Program-made: the position numbers and the translations under genes
Shown: in pieces, positions 1 through 6,127 of the stretch
How positions within the stretch are numbered: the first letter of the stretch is position 1
How the letters are laid out: each line of letters opens with the position of its first letter
NCBI GenBank assembly: GCA_018725205.1
Contig: QLUB01000065.1
Coordinates: 1-11,154 of the forward strand
DNA from: a candidate division NPL-UPA2 bacterium
Lineage (GTDB): Bacteria; Bacillota; UBA994
Length of the DNA: 11,154 bases
Direction: 5' to 3'
Notes under the pieces: model-generated
Told to the model about the DNA's origin: nothing
Database searches by the model: none
What the model saw: only the letters and a program-made list of their open reading frames with translations

Positions 1-1111
1 CAAGCACCAAAGCGCAAGGACACGCTATGATTAGCACCGTCACTGCCCGGATTATGTCTCCGGTGAAAACCCACGTCACTAGACCAACGGCCAGAACCAG
101 GGGTGTAAACCAACCCGCAAAGCGGTCGGCCGCCTTTTGGGCAGGCCCTTTCTTTACCTGAGCATCGCGCACTACTGCAATAATTTTCCCAACTGTGGAG
201 TTCACGCCCACACCTGTCGCTCTCATGCTAATAGGCCCTGACAAATTCATACTGCCTGAGAACACTTTGTCGTCCGGACCCTTATCTACTGGCAAAGATT
301 CCCCAGTAATGGGGCTTTGGTCAAGTGCACTGTGTCCATCTACAATTAAGCCATCTACAGGCAGACGTTCCCCGGCATAGACGACCACTATGTCCCCTAC
401 CACAACATCTTCCACAGGCACCTCGTGCAAATGGTCATCGTGAACTACACGGGCCATTGGCGGCGTGAGATCCATGAGTTGGCTGATGGCGTCGCGGGTG
501 CCCGCTAGGGTGAGTGACTCCAGCGCTTCGCCAATCAGCATCATTATGGCAACAACCGCTCCCGCGATGTAATGTTCTACAAACACCACGGCTAATAACG
601 CTATGGTCACCAAGACCCCCGCAGTAATGCGCCGTGCTCTTAACACTTCCTTTAGTGTCTGACTGCCAATGACATAGAGACCAATGAGCACCGCCACTAG
701 GGCAAAGTCAAAACCCAGCCACTCGTTAATCGCGCCATGCCAACTTAGTAGAGCTATTACGATAAGCAGCACCGGCACAAAAAACGGCCTGTATCTGCCT
801 CCTAGGGAAAACAGAAAGCTAGGCAAGCGCAATGTAACCTCGCGCGTATGGCCATGCCCGTGGTCGCCGTGCTCCACATCGTGGTCGTGTTTGTGATCGT
901 CGCGCCCTTTATCGTGGGCGTGTCCATGGTCGTCATGCCCATGGTCGTGATCTGGTCTGCCATGTGTGTCCACTTGCCCGTGTTTAGCACTGGGATGGGT
1001 CTTACCTGCGATTCGTGGTTTTTGGCTACTTCCTTTTTTGGCGAATTGCGCGCGCTTCTTTTGCTGTTCGCGCAGCGCATCACCGGCAATGTCCTGATGT
1101 CCTTCGTGCAT
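1..1111 (-). CDS. P1B-type heavy-metal-translocating ATPase, N-terminal 370 residues (partial)
   Basis: This is a membrane pump that exports a soft or transition metal ion using ATP; the C-terminal half lies off the left edge. Seen: a histidine-rich segment at residues 39-88 with 16 His in HD/HG/DH patterns and no CxxC heavy-metal-associated domain; hydrophobic segments at about 110-124, 136-150, 163-178 and 181-198; the actuator-domain motif TGES at 269-272; and the metal-site motif CPC at 364-366 (context IACPCALVL). The phosphorylated DKTG motif would follow but is not in the window. The start at 1111 is chosen because AGGAGG (1119-1124 on the plus strand) sits 7 nt upstream. In this family CPC fits Cu(I) or Zn/Cd/Pb pumps and argues against the SPC (Co) and CPH (CopB) classes. 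The His-rich tail favours Zn or Cu, but the selective residues of later helices are missing, so the ion is unassigned. The gene has its own promoter and a dyad over the -10. Confidence 0.93.
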   Translation of the reverse strand, partial: MHEGHQDIAGDALREQQKKRAQFAKKGSSQKPRIAGKTHPSAKHGQVDTHGRPDHDHGHDDHGHAHDKGRDDHKHDHDVEHGDHGHGHTREVTLRLPSFLFSLGGRYRPFFVPVLLIVIALLSWHGAINEWLGFDFALVAVLIGLYVIGSQTLKEVLRARRITAGVLVTIALLAVVFVEHYIAGAVVAIMMLIGEALESLTLAGTRDAISQLMDLTPPMARVVHDDHLHEVPVEDVVVGDIVVVYAGERLPVDGLIVDGHSALDQSPITGESLPVDKGPDDKVFSGSMNLSGPISMRATGVGVNSTVGKIIAVVRDAQVKKGPAQKAADRFAGWFTPLVLAVGLVTWVFTGDIIRAVTVLIIACPCALVL

Positions 1112-1163
1112 TCGTAAACCTCCTTCCACTAACCCTACCACCAATATCCCCCGGGGAGGGTTG

Positions 1164-1185
1164 TATCGCAACAATTGTAGCAATA
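1164..1185 (-). promoter_or_regulatory. Candidate operator (CopY-box-like dyad) over the -10 of the metal ATPase
   Basis: A 22-bp imperfect dyad has the perfect core ACAATTGT (1171-1178), with 9 of its 11 base pairs complementary and mismatches at 1167/1182 and 1170/1179. Read on the minus strand its centre is TACAATTGTT, one base away from the TACAnnTGTA cop box bound by CopY/BlaI-type repressors of Gram-positive copper pumps. It covers the -10 of the pump promoter, the usual position for a repressor site. No regulator gene is visible in the window. The dyad is seen directly; the regulator family is inference. Confidence 0.5.
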
Positions 1186-1202
1186 TTCTCTCCCCCCGTC
1201 AA
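1174..1202 (-). promoter_or_regulatory. Sigma-70-type promoter of the metal ATPase
   Basis: On the minus strand a TTGACG -35 (plus coordinates 1197-1202) and a TACAAT -10 (1174-1179) are separated by exactly 17 bases. Each box differs from consensus at one position. Transcription would begin near 1167, giving a leader of about 55 nt before the ATG at 1111. Confidence 0.75.
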
Positions 1203-1224
1203 GCTTTATCCTAGGCCGCCGGCC

Positions 1225-1404
1225 ATGTCGTTTTTTGGAAAGTACGACACTAAAACATCTAGCTGGATAGTAACACCTTCTGATATTAGAAAACTCGGGG
1301 GTGCCATCTTTGCTGATTTCCGTTACAGCAATGTCTTTGTGTATCACAACGGTGCAGAATCCTACTATGCTGCCAGAGGGCTCCGTGGCTCGTTCCGGGT
1401 CTAG
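1225..1404 (+). other. Doubtful small ORF, 59 residues
   Basis: An ATG-to-TAG frame of 59 codons begins MSFFGKYDTKTSSWIVTP and ends RGLRGSFRV. The composition is protein-like (mixed polar and aromatic residues), but the sequence just before the ATG (GGCCGCCGGCC) has no ribosome binding site and I recognise no family. The same frame stays open upstream to 1015 through antisense of the metal ATPase. It could be a decayed gene fragment or chance; I lean towards not a gene. Confidence 0.2.
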
Positions 1405-1411
1405 CTCACTC

Positions 1412-1440
1412 TTGCGCTTATTTAAGTTGATGGGTATAAT
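1412..1440 (+). promoter_or_regulatory. Promoter of the ATPase-DUF234 gene
   Basis: A perfect TATAAT -10 (1435-1440) lies 17 bases after TTGCGC (1412-1417), which matches the -35 consensus only at TTG. Transcription would start near 1447, about 53 nt before the ATG at 1500 and at the left edge of the 29-bp dyad. A second TATAAT at 1457-1462 lies inside the dyad but has no recognisable -35. Confidence 0.55.
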
Positions 1441-1445
1441 TGTAC

Positions 1446-1474
1446 CAAATCGAGATTATAATAATTACGATTTG
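1446..1474 (+). promoter_or_regulatory. 29-bp dyad containing a Fur/Zur/PerR-like box
   Basis: The arms CAAATCG (1446-1452) and CGATTTG (1468-1474) are perfectly complementary. The interior adds five more pairs (ATTAT/ATAAT around base 1460), so 12 of 14 pairs match. Within it, 1456-1470 reads TTATAATAATTACGA, a 7-1-7 arrangement whose left half equals the PerR half-site and whose right half, extended to 1473, equals the Bacillus Zur half-site ATTACGATTT. It lies just downstream of the predicted start point, where a bound repressor would block transcription; a leader hairpin is the alternative. The assignment to Fur-family regulators rests on consensus sequences recalled from memory. Confidence 0.5.
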
Positions 1475-1499
1475 AGAATCAATGCAGGTGGTGTTCGTC

Positions 1500-2897
1500 A
1501 TGTTCATCGGCAGAAAGACTGAGCTAGGTTTTTTGGAGAGTAGATACCGCGCCCAAGGTGGTCAGCTTGTGGTGCTGTATGGTCGTCGGCGCGTAGGCAA
1601 GACCGAAACTCTGCGCAAGTTTTGTGAGGGCAAGGAGCATGTCTTTTACTCGTGCACCGAGTACACCGACGAACAACAACTAAATGCTTTCAGCAGCAGA
1701 ATGTTGGCCAAGGGTATTCCGGCAGCCAAGTACGTCAAGACCTTTGCTCATTGGGAGCAGGCTCTGGCCAGCGTTTCAGAGCTTACTGGCAGCGGCAAAA
1801 AACTGCTGATTATCGACGAATTTCCCTACATGGTTAAGAGTAACCCCTCGATTCCATCCATCCTGCAAAACCTGTGGGACGGTCGACTAAAAAACGAAAA
1901 CGTAATGATCGTCCTATGTGGCAGTGCTATGTCCTTTATTGAGAAGGAGATCTTAGCAGAGAAGAATCCGCTCTACGGCAGGGCGACTGGTATCTTTAAG
2001 ATGACTGAGATGGATTTTTACGAGGCAATTGAGTTCTTCCCTAGTTACTCCAATTTGGATAAGATCACAGCTTATGCTGTGTTAGGTGGTATTCCGCACT
2101 ATCTCAAACAGTTTGACCCGCACCAGCCCCTTGATGTCAATATCAAGCGCAGCATCTTGCAGCGTGGCAGCATTCTGTACAGCGAGGTAGAGTTCCTCAT
2201 GCGGCAGGAACTGCGGGAGACAAGCGTTTACAACACTATCTTAGAGGCTGTAGCGCTAGGCAACACAAAACTGAATGATATCTTCCAAAAAACGCAGATC
2301 GGTAAGAACAAGCTGACGGTATATCTAAGAAACCTTATCGATTTAGGGATAGTTACCCGTGAGTTCTCCGTGTCCGACGGCATCAAGGAGCAGGCCAATG
2401 TGCAGCGGGGGCTGTATCAGATCACCGACAACTTTTTTCGTTTTTGGTACGCTTTTGTATTTCCTAACATGTCTGAGCTCGAGGTGGGCGACGTGGAAGG
2501 CATCTATGAATACGCTGTCCGGCCGTCGCTAGAGCAGTATATCTCCCGCATTTACGAGAACGTATGCCGGGAATATCTGCGGCGGTTGAATCGTCTAGAC
2601 GCCCTGCCATTTCGCTTTACGAAAATCGGACGATGGTGGAACAAGGGGGACGAGCTCGACATTATGGCGACCGACAGGGACAAAAACCAGTTCATCCTCG
2701 GCGAGTGTAAGTTCAGGAACGCTGCCTTCGATATGTCTGAGCTGACTGCAACTACTGCCAAATTCAAGCCTAACAAAACAGCGACGCAGGTGTACTACTA
2801 TTTATTCTCCAAGAATGGTTTCACCGCTGACGTACAAAAGACAGCAAAGGACCAGAGCATACGACTCGTTAGTGTAGATGAGATGTTTCAAGAGTGA
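1500..2897 (+). CDS. AAA/STAND-type ATPase with C-terminal DUF234 domain
   Basis: This 465-residue protein belongs to the ATPase-DUF234 family (Pfam ATPase_2 plus DUF234), widespread in archaea, Clostridia and Bacteroidetes and without a settled function. Seen: the family start MFIGRKTEL; Walker A GRRRVGKT at 28-35; Walker B LLIIDEFPY at 102-110 with the acidic pair D106-E107; a sensor-like LCGS at 139-142; a likely winged-helix region at about 240-290; the DUF234 signature with YQITDNFFRFWYAFV at 306-320; and a PD-(D/E)xK-like arrangement E385-x-D387 ... E402-C-K404. Length is normal for the family. I start at the ATG at 1500, not the in-frame ATG at 1482, because AGGTGG (1486-1491) sits 8 nt before it and family members begin M-F-x-G-R. 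It stands alone on its own promoter. Nucleotide-driven DNA binding or cleavage is plausible, but the substrate is unknown. Confidence 0.88.
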   Translation: MFIGRKTELGFLESRYRAQGGQLVVLYGRRRVGKTETLRKFCEGKEHVFYSCTEYTDEQQLNAFSSRMLAKGIPAAKYVKTFAHWEQALASVSELTGSGKKLLIIDEFPYMVKSNPSIPSILQNLWDGRLKNENVMIVLCGSAMSFIEKEILAEKNPLYGRATGIFKMTEMDFYEAIEFFPSYSNLDKITAYAVLGGIPHYLKQFDPHQPLDVNIKRSILQRGSILYSEVEFLMRQELRETSVYNTILEAVALGNTKLNDIFQKTQIGKNKLTVYLRNLIDLGIVTREFSVSDGIKEQANVQRGLYQITDNFFRFWYAFVFPNMSELEVGDVEGIYEYAVRPSLEQYISRIYENVCREYLRRLNRLDALPFRFTKIGRWWNKGDELDIMATDRDKNQFILGECKFRNAAFDMSELTATTAKFKPNKTATQVYYYLFSKNGFTADVQKTAKDQSIRLVSVDEMFQE

Positions 2898-2950
2898 AAG
2901 CGGGAGTGCTCGGCCATGGAGGTTGCGCAACTCTTGCTCTATGGCGTTTA

Positions 2951-2980
2951 GCAGATGTGAACACCTACTTAAACATCTGC
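2951..2980. repeat. Inverted repeat downstream of the ATPase-DUF234 gene
   Basis: GCAGATGT (2951-2958) and ACATCTGC (2973-2980) form a perfect 8-bp stem around a 14-base loop. TTA before it and TAA after it could extend the stem past one bulged C. No run of T follows, so it is not a standard intrinsic terminator. It may be an mRNA-end hairpin or a protein site. A separate perfect 10-bp palindrome, GTTGCGCAAC, lies at 2922-2931. Confidence 0.45.
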
Positions 2981-3060
2981 CTAACCATCATCAATAAATG
3001 ACCCGGCCTGCCATAAAAATGCAAAAGTGGTGCTATGAGCTAAAGGATAGCAGGTTTCGT

Positions 3061-3095
3061 AATTAGCTATAATAAATTTGCTATTATAGCTAATT
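3061..3095 (+). promoter_or_regulatory. Perfect 14-bp inverted repeat over a TATAAT: candidate operator/promoter of the Phd-Uma2 gene
   Basis: The arms AATTAGCTATAATA (3061-3074) and TATTATAGCTAATT (3082-3095) are exactly complementary around a 7-base spacer. A TATAAT at 3068-3073 lies inside the left arm and can serve as -10; no good -35 is visible 16-18 bases upstream. The site is 41 bp before the ATG at 3137. Phd/YefM antitoxins are known to repress their own genes by binding palindromes at the promoter, and the next protein begins with such a domain, so this is the obvious candidate self-operator. The repeat is seen directly; its role is inference. Confidence 0.65.
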
Positions 3096-3101
3096 TGCTA
3101 T
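3075..3101 (+). repeat. Direct repeat AATTTGCTAT overlapping the palindrome
   Basis: AATTTGCTAT occurs at 3075-3084 and again at 3092-3101, 17 bases apart, interleaved with the inverted repeat. The hexamer TGCTAT or its complement ATAGCA also occurs at 3031-3036 and 3047-3052, and the related AGCTAT/ATAGCT at 3065-3070 and 3086-3091. Six related elements in about 70 bases suggest cooperative binding of several repressor dimers. Confidence 0.5.
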
Positions 3102-3136
3102 AGGATTATGGCAAAGATGTCGGGGAGGTGGCTACC

Positions 3137-3865
3137 ATGCGCGTTAGCACCACGGATTTACAAAATGCGTTTGGGAAGTATCTGTCACTGGTGCAGCAAG
3201 AAGACGTGATCATTGTCAAGAACGGAAAGAGTGTGGCAAAGCTGGTCAAGTACAGCGAGCCGGATTACTTATTAGTTCACGAAGAAGGGTGCGGCTATAG
3301 AGTAAACAGGATGATTAGCTTAGAGGAGTACACGGCGCTAATTGAGTCGTCTGATCAGCGCTACGAGCTTATCGACGGGGAAGTGTACCTGTTGGCTTCG
3401 CCGAGCTTTACCCACCAAGTCGTAATAAGTGAAATAGCGGCACATTTCTATGCGTATTATAAGGGCAAACCCTGCCGATCTCTGACGGCGCCGCTGGATG
3501 TACGCCTTTTTGGCTATGCTACGAAATTTGAGGAGGACCCCAATGTGGTGCAGCCCGATATTGTGGTCATATGTGACGAAGATAAGGTGAACGCGGGCGG
3601 CAGGTATGAAGGAACGCCTGCGTTAATTGTGGAGGTTCTATCTCCAACCACAAAAGGTAAGGACTTGGCTGTAAAGCTACAGCTATACATGAGGAGTGGG
3701 GTTTCAGAATACTGGATTGTTGATCCGCAGGGAAAAAGCGTTATGCAGTACGTCTTTACCCCAGAGAGGGATATTGACCGCACGCTATTTGTTGATAAAG
3801 ACGGCATAATTGAATCGTCCGTGTTTGACGGCCTGGCTATTCGGCTAAGTGAGATGTTTTCATAG
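3137..3865 (+). CDS. Phd/YefM antitoxin-like domain fused to a Uma2 (DUF820) PD-(D/E)xK nuclease-like domain
   Basis: This is a 242-residue protein in two parts. Residues 1-39 (MRVSTTDLQNAFGKYLSLV..., then DVIIVKNGKSVAKLVKY) have the shape of the Phd/YefM antitoxin DNA-binding and dimerisation domain. Residues 59-240 are a Uma2-family (DUF820) domain: SLEEYTALIE, RYELIDGE (75-82), HQVV, QPDIVV with the acidic D141, the core IVEVLSP with E166, nearby lysines (K173, K175, K180) and EYWIVDP at 191-197. These are the expected PD-(D/E)xK core elements. Uma2 proteins are usually near 190 residues without the antitoxin part, so the N-terminus is extra. The ATG at 3137 is preferred over the in-frame GTG at 3128 because GGGGAGG (3122-3128) lies 8 nt before it. 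No separate toxin gene adjoins it. The Phd part may repress the promoter at 3061-3101; the nuclease target is unknown. Confidence 0.85.
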   Translation: MRVSTTDLQNAFGKYLSLVQQEDVIIVKNGKSVAKLVKYSEPDYLLVHEEGCGYRVNRMISLEEYTALIESSDQRYELIDGEVYLLASPSFTHQVVISEIAAHFYAYYKGKPCRSLTAPLDVRLFGYATKFEEDPNVVQPDIVVICDEDKVNAGGRYEGTPALIVEVLSPTTKGKDLAVKLQLYMRSGVSEYWIVDPQGKSVMQYVFTPERDIDRTLFVDKDGIIESSVFDGLAIRLSEMFS

Positions 3866-3918
3866 GTTACATTTTGAGTGGGTGGTGGTTACTACAATTT
3901 TCGTCCCCTTGTTTTTTC

Positions 3919-5940
3919 TTATCCTATGACCTTAGCAAGAAACGCGTACATATCCGCGCTTTCCGCGATAATCTTGCTGGTGGGCTTGCCTGCGCCGTGG
4001 CCCGCCTTCATTTCTACGCGCATGATGATGGGGTTATCCCCCGTATAGTGCTCGTCTAGCGTCGCCATGAACTTGAAAGCGTGTGCAGGAACTACGCGGT
4101 CGTCCGTGTCCGCCGTCATAATCAAAGTGGGCGGGTAATCGACGCCAGCCCGCACATTGTGCAGCGGCGAATAGGCATACATAAACCTAAAGTGCTCGGG
4201 GTCAGCATCGGCATTGCCGTACTCGCCGACCCAGTAGCGGCCGACGGTAAACTTGTGGTAGCGCAGCATATCGATAACCGGTACGCGGCATACGACGGCA
4301 CCGTATAACTCAGGCCTTTGCGTCATGCACGCGGCTACCAGCAAACCGCCGTTGCTGCCGCCCATAATGGCGAGGTGTTGACGCGAGGTGTAGTTTTCTC
4401 GTACTAGAAACTCGGCCGCCGCATGGAAGTCATCGAAGACATTTTGCTTGTTAGCGAGCATACCCGCTCGATGCCAATCCTCACCGTACTCGCCCCCGCC
4501 GCGCAGGCAAGCCTCAGCCCATACGCCGTCTCGCTCCAGCCATGCGACGACGCCTTCCGAGAAGCTAGGGGTCATACTGATGTTAAAGCCGCCGTAGCCG
4601 TAGAGTAAAACAGGCGCTTTACCATCTAAGGATAGTCCCCGCTTATGCACTATAAACAACGGCACTTGTGTTCCGTCTCGCGAGGGATAGAACACTTGTT
4701 TTGCTTCATATGCCGTGTGGTCAAAGTTCATGGTGCTGCCCCACACAGGGGCGAGGCTACGGGTCTTGAAGTCGTAGCGGAACACCGTCGCAGGAAACAA
4801 AAACGAGGTAAAGCTGAAGAACATGGCGTCGTGGTGCTTCTTCCCAGATACGTCAGTGACTGAGCCCAGAGTGGGGAGCTCGACGGTGCCGTCGGAAGTC
4901 CCATCCAGCGTAAACAGACGTACGGCGTGGTGGGCGTGCCTTAGGTAGGTGATAACCAGCTGTTCGTTAATAAGGTGTGTTTGGTCGATAGATTCGTTGG
5001 TCTCAGGCACTATCGTTTGCCAGTGCTCTTGCGCGGGGCGGTTAATGTCAATCGCTACAATCTTGCCGCGCGGGGCATCCAGTGTTGTATAGAAGTAAAA
5101 TTTTCTTTCTTCGTTGCCCAGTATATGGTACGCCGCATCGGCTGTGTCAAGCAGCTTGACGACTCCGGCCTGCGCCCCGAGTTCCTGATAGTAGAACCTG
5201 TTAACGGGGTCAGTTCCGTGCCAGACAGTTAAGAACAAGTACTTGCCGTCCTCACTGACTGCCGGAGAAAATCCGAGCTCCCTAAAATCCGGTCGTTCAT
5301 AGATTAGCTTATCGTCAGACTGCGCTGTGCCGAGCGTGTGGAAATAGACTTTGTTATGGTAGCTTTCTTCCCCGGGCTTTACTGTCGTGGGGTCTTGGAA
5401 GCGGCTGTAGAAGAATCCGCTCCCATCAGGCAGCCAAGCAATATTGGTGAATTTTACGTGGTGCAGAACGTCCGGATACTCTTGCCCGCCATCTACAGCG
5501 AGCACGCGAATTTCCTGCCAGTCGCTGCCGCTAACTGAGCGCGCGTAGGCCAGTAATTTGCCACACTTTGCCACACTCGTGTTCGTAAGTGCCACAGTGC
5601 CGTCGGCGCTGAACGTGTTGGGGTCTAGCAGCACACGGGGTGTGCCCTCTAGCCCCTCCTGCATATACAGCACAGCTTGGTTTTGCAGTCCGTCGTTCTT
5701 TTGGAAAAAATACCTCGTCCCGACTCTTTGCGGCACGGTGTATCGCGGGTGGTTCCAAAGCTCGGCTAGCCTTTCCCTAAGCGGCTCTCTCGCGGGTATA
5801 TCGCTAAAGAACTGAACGGCGCGTGCGTCGTGGCGTGCAATAAACGCGGTTGTGTCCGGGTCACTGGTGTCTTCGAGGTAGCGATACGGGTCTGCTACTA
5901 GCGTTCCGTGGAAGTTGTCGACGATATTGTCTTTACGCAT
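3919..5940 (-). CDS. Prolyl oligopeptidase, family S9A
   Basis: This 673-residue cytosolic serine peptidase cleaves short peptides after proline. Seen: the N-terminal S9A segment with VADPYRYLED at 15-24, a seven-bladed propeller region to about 400, then the alpha/beta-hydrolase domain with YGYGGFNIS (447-455, which includes the oxyanion-hole tyrosine region), nucleophile Ser529 in GGSNGG, Asp613 with Arg615 in DTDDRVVPAH, and His648 in KAGHGAGKP. The triad is complete and no signal peptide is present. The length is normal. I chose the ATG at 5940 because GGAG lies about 7 nt upstream (AGGAGAGCTAAG then ATG); an ATG 13 codons earlier has no such site. By recalled alignment to the porcine enzyme, the proline-stacking Trp595 is replaced here by Phe586. 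The downstream end (3866-3918) has no recognisable terminator. It is divergent from the unknown gene at 6184, with the heptamer repeat between them. Confidence 0.95.
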   Translation of the reverse strand: MRKDNIVDNFHGTLVADPYRYLEDTSDPDTTAFIARHDARAVQFFSDIPAREPLRERLAELWNHPRYTVPQRVGTRYFFQKNDGLQNQAVLYMQEGLEGTPRVLLDPNTFSADGTVALTNTSVAKCGKLLAYARSVSGSDWQEIRVLAVDGGQEYPDVLHHVKFTNIAWLPDGSGFFYSRFQDPTTVKPGEESYHNKVYFHTLGTAQSDDKLIYERPDFRELGFSPAVSEDGKYLFLTVWHGTDPVNRFYYQELGAQAGVVKLLDTADAAYHILGNEERKFYFYTTLDAPRGKIVAIDINRPAQEHWQTIVPETNESIDQTHLINEQLVITYLRHAHHAVRLFTLDGTSDGTVELPTLGSVTDVSGKKHHDAMFFSFTSFLFPATVFRYDFKTRSLAPVWGSTMNFDHTAYEAKQVFYPSRDGTQVPLFIVHKRGLSLDGKAPVLLYGYGGFNISMTPSFSEGVVAWLERDGVWAEACLRGGGEYGEDWHRAGMLANKQNVFDDFHAAAEFLVRENYTSRQHLAIMGGSNGGLLVAACMTQRPELYGAVVCRVPVIDMLRYHKFTVGRYWVGEYGNADADPEHFRFMYAYSPLHNVRAGVDYPPTLIMTADTDDRVVPAHAFKFMATLDEHYTGDNPIIMRVEMKAGHGAGKPTSKIIAESADMYAFLAKVIG

Positions 5941-6030
5941 CTTAGCTCTCCTATCGTTGTACTTAACACTAGTTTCCACACTTGCAGAGAGAATCCTTGT
6001 TCCGCTATCCGCTTCCCACCAAGTACCAAG

Positions 6031-6121
6031 TGCTATGTGCTATGTGCCATGTGCCATGTGCATCGTGCTATGTGCATCGTGCTATGTGCATCGTGCTATG
6101 TGCATCGTGCTATGTGCCACC
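6031..6121. repeat. Heptamer tandem repeat (TGCTATG/TGCATCG minisatellite)
   Basis: Thirteen consecutive 7-bp units of the form TGCNNNN run from 6031: two TGCTATG, two TGCCATG, then TGCATCG and TGCTATG alternating four times, and a degenerate TGCCACC. The alternating part is four perfect copies of a 14-bp unit (CATCGTGCTATGTG, 6061-6116). The perfect copies imply recent expansion by slippage. It lies between the divergent prolyl oligopeptidase and unknown genes, just upstream of the predicted promoter of the latter. Confidence 0.9.
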
Positions 6122-6127
6122 TGCAGC

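Larger units (their letters stand above)
1112..1499. other. Divergent control region between the metal ATPase and the ATPase-DUF234 gene
   Basis: This 388-base stretch holds no convincing gene. From left to right it carries the ribosome binding site of the metal ATPase (1119-1124), its minus-strand promoter and overlapping dyad (1164-1202), a doubtful 59-residue plus-strand ORF (1225-1404) and a plus-strand promoter followed by a long dyad (1412-1474). The size of the region suggests either two separately regulated divergent promoters or a decayed small gene between them. Confidence 0.7.

Noticed and set aside
802..1089. 95-residue minus-strand ORF rich in Thr and Met
   Set aside because: It is a shifted frame of the histidine-rich N-terminus of the metal ATPase; the repetitive GAC/CAC codons keep the other frame open.
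848..1117. 89-residue hydrophobic plus-strand ORF
   Set aside because: It is the antisense of the His-rich segment (GTG/GTC codons read as Val), with no ribosome binding site.
1135..1347. 70-residue minus-strand ORF
   Set aside because: It overlaps the pump promoter, has a poor ribosome binding site and no recognisable family.
3866..3918. Terminator between the convergent Phd-Uma2 and prolyl oligopeptidase genes
   Set aside because: A T run exists on the plus strand near 3911, but no stem precedes it; GGTTAC occurs as a direct, not inverted, repeat.
3137..3918. A two-gene toxin-antitoxin locus
   Set aside because: The Phd-like domain is part of a single fused gene and no separate small toxin ORF (Doc, RelE or PIN type) adjoins it.
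6031..6121. CRISPR-like array
   Set aside because: Units are contiguous 7 or 14 bp with no spacers, and no cas genes are nearby; it is a simple tandem repeat.
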